Assembly (NCBI GenBank): GCA_029938595.1
Contig: JAOZUP010000091.1
Span: 1-5,652 of the forward strand
Length of the DNA stretch: 5,652 nucleotides
Source: Thermoanaerobaculales bacterium
GTDB lineage: Bacteria > Acidobacteriota > Thermoanaerobaculia > Thermoanaerobaculales > Sulfomarinibacteraceae
Reading direction: 5' to 3'
Shown: in pieces, positions 4,617 to 5,652 of the stretch
Numbering within the stretch: position 1 is the stretch's first letter
Layout of the letters: the number at the start of each line of letters is the position of its first letter
The notes under the pieces: generated by a model
Told to the model about the DNA's origin: nothing
Database searches by the model: none
What the model saw: the letters and a program-made list of their open reading frames with translations, nothing else
Made by a program: the position numbers and the translations under genes

Positions 4617-5117
4617 ATGGTCGGTGTGAATCTGATGTCCGACTTTGTCTGGTCATCCATTGCGGCCTCGTCTGCCGCGCCGCCCGCCGAGGATCTTGGT
4701 CGGCTGCTGGTGTGGGTCGCCGTACCGGCCGCCATCATCGGCGCCGCCGCAGCCGCCTTCATCAAACGTGCCATCCTCTCGCGTCCCAGGTTTCGATCCC
4801 GGCGCCCCGGAACCAGGACTTTCGTGTGGGTCGCCATCGCCGATATGGTGGCCTGGGCTGTTCTGTGGCCGGCGCTGCTCGTGGTCAGGATCCAGGGCGT
4901 GGCGGGCCAAGCCGGTCTGTGGATGATCGCCCTGCTGCTGGTGGTCGTGCTCGGCTACATAGCCAACCGCTACGGTTTCGGCAAGGCTTTCGACCCCGCA
5001 GTCGCGGGCAGCCTGCGCGGCACCCTGCTGGCGGAGCTCTTCACCATCCTGATGCCGGTGCTCAGCATCGGCTTCGGGTTCCTGATCTTCTGGCTTCTGG
5101 GAGCCCTCGGTATCTGA
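4617..5117 (+). CDS. multi-pass membrane protein of unknown function
   Basis: I do not recognise the family. From the ATG at 4617 the protein has 166 residues with about four hydrophobic segments: residues ~31-50 (LLVWVAVPAAIIGAAAAAF), ~72-90 (FVWVAIADMVAWAVLWPALLVV), ~100-118 (LWMIALLLVVVLGYIA) and the C-terminal ~140-165 (LLAELFTILMPVLSIGFGFLIFWLLGALGI). A basic loop, RPRFRSRRPGTR (57-68), lies after the first. The frame is open back to ATG 4512, which has AGGAA (4501-4505) at fair distance, but those 35 codons come mostly from the repeat element, have low GC in third positions and look non-coding. GTG 4626 and ATG 4635 are further options; none has a strong ribosome site. The N-terminal stretch MSDFVWSSIAASSAAPP could be a weak signal or a loop. 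The start is therefore uncertain while the stop is firm. Confidence 0.75.
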   Translation: MVGVNLMSDFVWSSIAASSAAPPAEDLGRLLVWVAVPAAIIGAAAAAFIKRAILSRPRFRSRRPGTRTFVWVAIADMVAWAVLWPALLVVRIQGVAGQAGLWMIALLLVVVLGYIANRYGFGKAFDPAVAGSLRGTLLAELFTILMPVLSIGFGFLIFWLLGALGI

Positions 5118-5122
5118 TAGTC

Positions 5123-5147
5123 ATCAGGAACCAGGAATAGATTCCTG
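5123..5147 (+). repeat. two CAGGAA heptamers followed by a short inverted repeat
   Basis: CAGGAAC (5125-5131) and CAGGAAT (5132-5138) are tandem heptamers shortly after the TGA/TAG stops of the membrane-protein gene. The second unit with ATTCCTG (5141-5147) forms a 6-7-bp hairpin (CAGGAA, loop TAGA, TTCCTG). No U-run follows, so it is a poor intrinsic terminator. It belongs with the other stop-codon-linked heptamer tracts. Confidence 0.6.
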
Positions 5148-5195
5148 CTCGAATTTGTCTCAACTCGTGACACGCGAAATGGGGGAGCAACTCCA

Positions 5196-5652
5196 GTGAA
5201 CCGAAGACCAAAGAGTGAGGCTGGCGTCGACCGGCGCGATTTCATGCGAATGCTGGCCGGGAGCGCCGCAGCAGCAGGTGTTTCCCTGCCCATGGCGTCC
5301 TGCGGCGGTGGTTCGTCCACCGACAAGAAGGTGATCGTCCTGGGTCTCGACGGTCTCGATCCGAAGATCCTCAGTGCGCTCATGGAGATGGGCCGGTTGC
5401 CCAACTTCAAGAAGCTCGCCGAGATGGGCTCGCTCAAACCCCTCGGCACCACCATGCCGGCCCTGAGCCCGGTCGCGTGGTCAAGCTTCATCACCGGCAT
5501 GACCCCAGGTGGGCACGGCATTGCCGATTTCATTGCCCGTGATCCAGCCACCTACACGCCAACATTCTCAATCTACGAGAACCGCGATGCGGACGTGACG
5601 ATTTCGATCGGCGACATCCATCTGCCGGTCAAGGGCGGCGGCCCCCTCAATA
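5196..5652 (+). CDS. Tat-exported lipoprotein of the alkaline phosphatase/phosphodiesterase superfamily, N-terminal part
   Basis: GTG at 5196 starts 152 codons open to the window edge; GGGGGAG (5181-5187) is the ribosome site. The N terminus carries a twin-arginine motif (DRRDFMRML, R13-R14), a hydrophobic segment (about 19-32) and a lipobox-like MASC with C36, so it should be exported folded and lipid-anchored. The mature part begins KKVIVLGLDGLDP, where D52 is the first metal ligand of the type I phosphodiesterase/nucleotide pyrophosphatase and alkaline phosphatase superfamily. GTTMPALSPVAWSSFITGMTPGGHGIADF (84-112) is the nucleophile region and conserved TG..P..HG motif; S91 is the likely counterpart of the nucleophile, by inference. 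The remaining metal ligands lie beyond 5652. Substrates in this family are phosphate esters, diesters or sulfates; which applies here is open. An ATG at 5179 is out of frame and hits a stop at once. Confidence 0.92.
   Translation, partial: MNRRPKSEAGVDRRDFMRMLAGSAAAAGVSLPMASCGGGSSTDKKVIVLGLDGLDPKILSALMEMGRLPNFKKLAEMGSLKPLGTTMPALSPVAWSSFITGMTPGGHGIADFIARDPATYTPTFSIYENRDADVTISIGDIHLPVKGGGPLN

Noticed and set aside
4031..4837. 268-residue open frame on the minus strand
   Set aside because: It runs antisense through two hydrophobic genes and the structured repeat. Its product is low-complexity, rich in Arg, Ser and Pro, with no recognisable domain, as expected from the reverse of GC-rich coding DNA.
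4970..5551. 193-residue open frame on the minus strand
   Set aside because: It is antisense to the membrane-protein gene and to the clear Tat phosphodiesterase-type gene, and shows no domain pattern of its own.

Overview
This is a visibly GC-rich, densely coded bacterial window. It starts inside one gene on the minus strand and ends inside another on the plus strand. No rRNA, tRNA, CRISPR array, transposase or phage gene is visible. Three traits fit a soil or sediment bacterium of the Acidobacteriota/Thermoanaerobaculia kind: short heptameric tandem repeats next to stop codons, a Tat-exported lipoprotein of the alkaline-phosphatase superfamily, and a mix of GTG and ATG starts. That placement comes from memory of similar genomes and is low confidence.

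Layout. Positions 1-512 (minus) hold the N-terminal part of a metallo-beta-lactamase-fold hydrolase. A 95-bp divergent intergenic region follows. On the plus strand come a VOC/glyoxalase-fold protein (608-988), a tract of GAATTAG heptamers, and a half-length TauE/SafE-type membrane protein (1047-1406). After a second AGTTAAG-like repeat tract there is an overlapping three-gene cluster: a second VOC protein (1540-1905), a SAM-dependent methyltransferase (1887-2639) and a small cupin (2629-2940). Next are an inverted pair of NCCRGAT heptamer arrays that can fold into a 28-bp hairpin (2940-3037), a GFA/CENP-V-type zinc protein (3074-3487), a small Ig-like lipoprotein (3516-3932) and a four-helix membrane protein (3939-4409). 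An 86-bp structured repeat element (4456-4541) precedes a further membrane protein (about 4617-5117). The last gene is a Tat/lipobox phosphodiesterase-type protein that runs off the window at 5196.

Function. The VOC2-methyltransferase-cupin genes overlap and are almost certainly co-translated, but their substrate cannot be read from the sequence. The MBL hydrolase, two glyoxalase-fold proteins and the GFA-type protein belong to folds often linked to aldehyde or thiol-adduct metabolism. A shared detoxification role is only a guess. The lipoprotein, two membrane proteins and the exported phosphodiesterase form an envelope-related stretch.

I see no clearly new defence or biosynthetic system. 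The most unusual content is non-coding: four heptamer-repeat tracts placed on or just after stop codons, and the nested-hairpin element at 4456-4541.
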